Assembly (NCBI GenBank): GCA_023014335.1
Contig: JAECYW010000017.1
Location: 310,001-374,000, forward strand
Length of the DNA: 64,000 nucleotides
Direction: 5' to 3'
From: Galerina marginata
Lineage: Eukaryota; Basidiomycota; Agaricomycetes; Agaricales; Galerinaceae
Position numbers and translations under genes: made by a program. The notes under the pieces are model-generated. The model did no database searches. It was not told where the DNA came from and saw nothing but the letters and a program-made list of their open reading frames with translations. Shown piece by piece: positions 59,220-64,000 of the stretch (position 1 is its first letter; each line of letters starts with the position of its first letter).

Positions 59220-61371
59220 CCCTCTATCTATAGAAGACAAGAGACAATGAGCAGGGAAGGACAAGACCCGCGACAGCCCCACTGACCGCCAAGCTACAGC
59301 GCAAATTGCAGTTAATGTTCAGTCGTGAAGGGTGAAGAGAAAGGCAAGTTGGGAATCGCGTAGAGAGGGCGTCAGTGGACTGGTCACGCGCAAATATCCT
59401 CCTCATGTGTTTTCTCATCTGCGTCCGAAATAACACCTCCTCTCACAACATCGGCCCCGTTTTTCCTCCACGTTTAGTCCGTGCTATTCCACCTAGAACT
59501 GCTCAGTGCTCTCGTTATCTAGCCTACTCTCAGACTCTAGGAATGGTCCTTGACGGGCTTCTCAGTCTACATATGATTCTGTCACGTCCTTCACGACCGC
59601 GGTCCCACCACACATGTGTCCAGCTGTCTGAACCCGCAGCGCGCGAGCATGTGAAGGCCTTCATTAAGCCACCACCGCCCCACTCACTGATTGCCATTTC
59701 GTGCTTAGGCACCCGATGATAGCCACCTGGTTAAAAACTCCCCCAGGACTCAAATGGAAATTCGCCCATCCAATCCATCTCGCTCGTGGGAAGGCGGTGC
59801 ACACGATTCGGTCCATGCGATGTCATATTCTCGTCTGCTGGCGTTTATCTTTCATCATACACAAGGTGCTTCCACCGACCAGACGGTCTCTGGTTATTTT
59901 CGACCTCTTCGGGCTGTCTCATACTCTATCCCGAGGCTTTCATGCAAGAATAGGATAGCTTGTGCCAGCGTTCATCGACATGTCTAGGCCTTGGGAAACC
60001 GTCTTCAGCGCCAAGTCCCCGCTCCACGGGAAATCGACGTGCATCAGTATAAGCGGGGTTCGGGCAAGTTTTGGCCTATCGTTGTAATTGCCAAACCGCT
60101 CAATGCCCACTGGGTTATGATGAACTTACACATGTACAGCGCGCCCGTGTCACCCCGACACGCAACTTTCATGGATAAAGATCAGCCATTGAAATTAACT
60201 GATGTACCTTGGCTTGTGAAGGCCCAAACACTCTCCTATGTCTGCGCTCGCTTGTGCTCAAGCCAAAGGTCACTGGAGCTTAACGGTCATACCGGTCACC
60301 AACTCTAACTATTCCTGACCCCTTAGCTATTTTAACAGCACCAAAATATCTCCAAGTCTTCTAGCCAATGCAATTTACCCTTTTCGCTCCGCTGCTGCCC
60401 TCGCTAACTTGAAAAATCCCGACGCTCTCACTCGCAAACGCTCTGACGTTATTCCCACCACTGTGTCTGTTACATATTTGCGTAAGTAGCTAGGTCTTGG
60501 CTTCTGGGAAATTCAGCCTCCTTCGGTGCTTTCAAAAGGTTATATACCGCTCGGGGGAAACCACGTCCGCAGCATAAGCGGTTAGTTCTCAGCAACAGCC
60601 TAGGTGGCGCTGGTGTATACTGGCAAACAAGGAAATGTAGAAGCGCACCTTGGAAAACCGGCACCGAAATGCTTGACGAAAAATCGCGAATCTAGTCCTT
60701 GGTGGTTTAGACACGTGAAATCAAAAGGTCAAGAGCTAGCTGTTCATGCGCTTTCATGCGTCGGAAAATAGACAATCGTATTTCATGTATCAATCTTTGC
60801 ACGCAGAAATAGAGCGGTTAATTGTTTTTAATTGTTGAACTTGGACTTGGAAGCTTTCCAGAAGTTCTCCAGGAAGTGCTACCCCGCATTTCAGCACGGG
60901 TGCAATATGCGGGACGGCGGGGTGCGGCGGGGCGGTGAAACTATAGAAGGTCCGAAAAGGAAGGATCTCCTCAGATAAAATGCACCGGAAAAATAGCGGA
61001 TCCGCCTTTCAGCGAACTTGCAAGTTGTCAGCGACGCAACCCAAGGTCACAAAAAATCCGACGTCTATAAAACCCAATAGAGCGAGCAATAACTTTTGTA
61101 TAAAACCCGATCAAAAACACTGTCTATGCAACCCCAAGCACACCACAAGGTAGAGCAGTATCCAAAATCCCAAAACGAATTATTAAATAGTTAGGCTGTG
61201 GAAGTCGCTAGAAACACTACCACTACGCATTTTCGGGTTAATAAGTGGGAGGTGTGCGTGCATGTAGGTAGGGGGTAAATAAAAAGACCATAGGTATCTA
61301 AGTAAGGTAATCGCTGCTCGCCCCATATATAAATTTAGTGAGTCAATCCAGTTATTAAAACCTCCTCCAAA
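59220..61371. other. Intergenic, 2.1 kb
   Basis: No gene recognised on either strand. Contains the RhoGEF promoter on its left and the PMR1 3' flank on its right. Open frames at 59375-60308 and 60470-60664 show no domain. Confidence 0.45.

Positions 61372-64000
<2,629 letters not shown>

Overview
The window comes from a filamentous basidiomycete, most likely an Agaricomycete; the genus cannot be fixed. Almost every gene is cut by short GT-AG introns of about 45-65 bases. The gene content is typically fungal: an ERD2 receptor, coatomer zeta, Yar1, a DH-BAR-SH3 RhoGEF, PMR1, a fungal MscL and fungal rhodopsin-like 7TM proteins. There are no operons. All exon structures below were assembled by hand from reading frame, splice sites and family conservation, with no transcript data.

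Layout. 0-1 kb: ERD2 (HDEL receptor), minus strand, running off the left edge. 1-5.4 kb: no firm gene, one promoter-like stretch and a possible small gene. 5.5-6.2 kb: MscL, with a 271-bp transposable element just upstream. 7.6-24.1 kb: a cluster of six related 7TM genes or remnants, three on the minus strand (two intact, one fragment) and three on the plus strand (two intact, one pseudogene), on either side of a four-RRM Mrn1/Nrd1-like gene. The plus-strand trio also carries a Tc1/mariner-like non-autonomous element with a second, identical 271-bp element nested in it. 26.4-32.1 kb: a four-TM protein, a 19-exon secreted metallophosphatase, a small NIF3-type protein and coatomer zeta. 32-40 kb: gene-poor, with decayed coding-like stretches and a CACTA-type fold-back MITE. 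40.2-47.7 kb: a cellulose-synthase-like GT2, a CHY-type zinc-finger protein, a conserved multi-pass membrane protein and Yar1. 48-53.3 kb: a kinase-like fragment and an FAD-linked oxidoreductase with a large Ser/Pro-rich insertion. 55-59.2 kb: the RhoGEF. 61.4-64 kb: the C-terminal two thirds of a PMR1-type Ca2+/Mn2+ ATPase running off the right edge.

Functional themes. ERD2, coatomer zeta and PMR1 all serve the ER-Golgi system, but they lie far apart and are ordinary housekeeping genes. The accessory signal is the duplicated, partly decaying 7TM receptor-like family, mixed with recent non-autonomous DNA transposons. The best leads are that cluster, the three transposon types with readable target-site duplications, two apparent frameshifts in PMR1 just before its phosphorylation site, and the insertion in the FAD enzyme.
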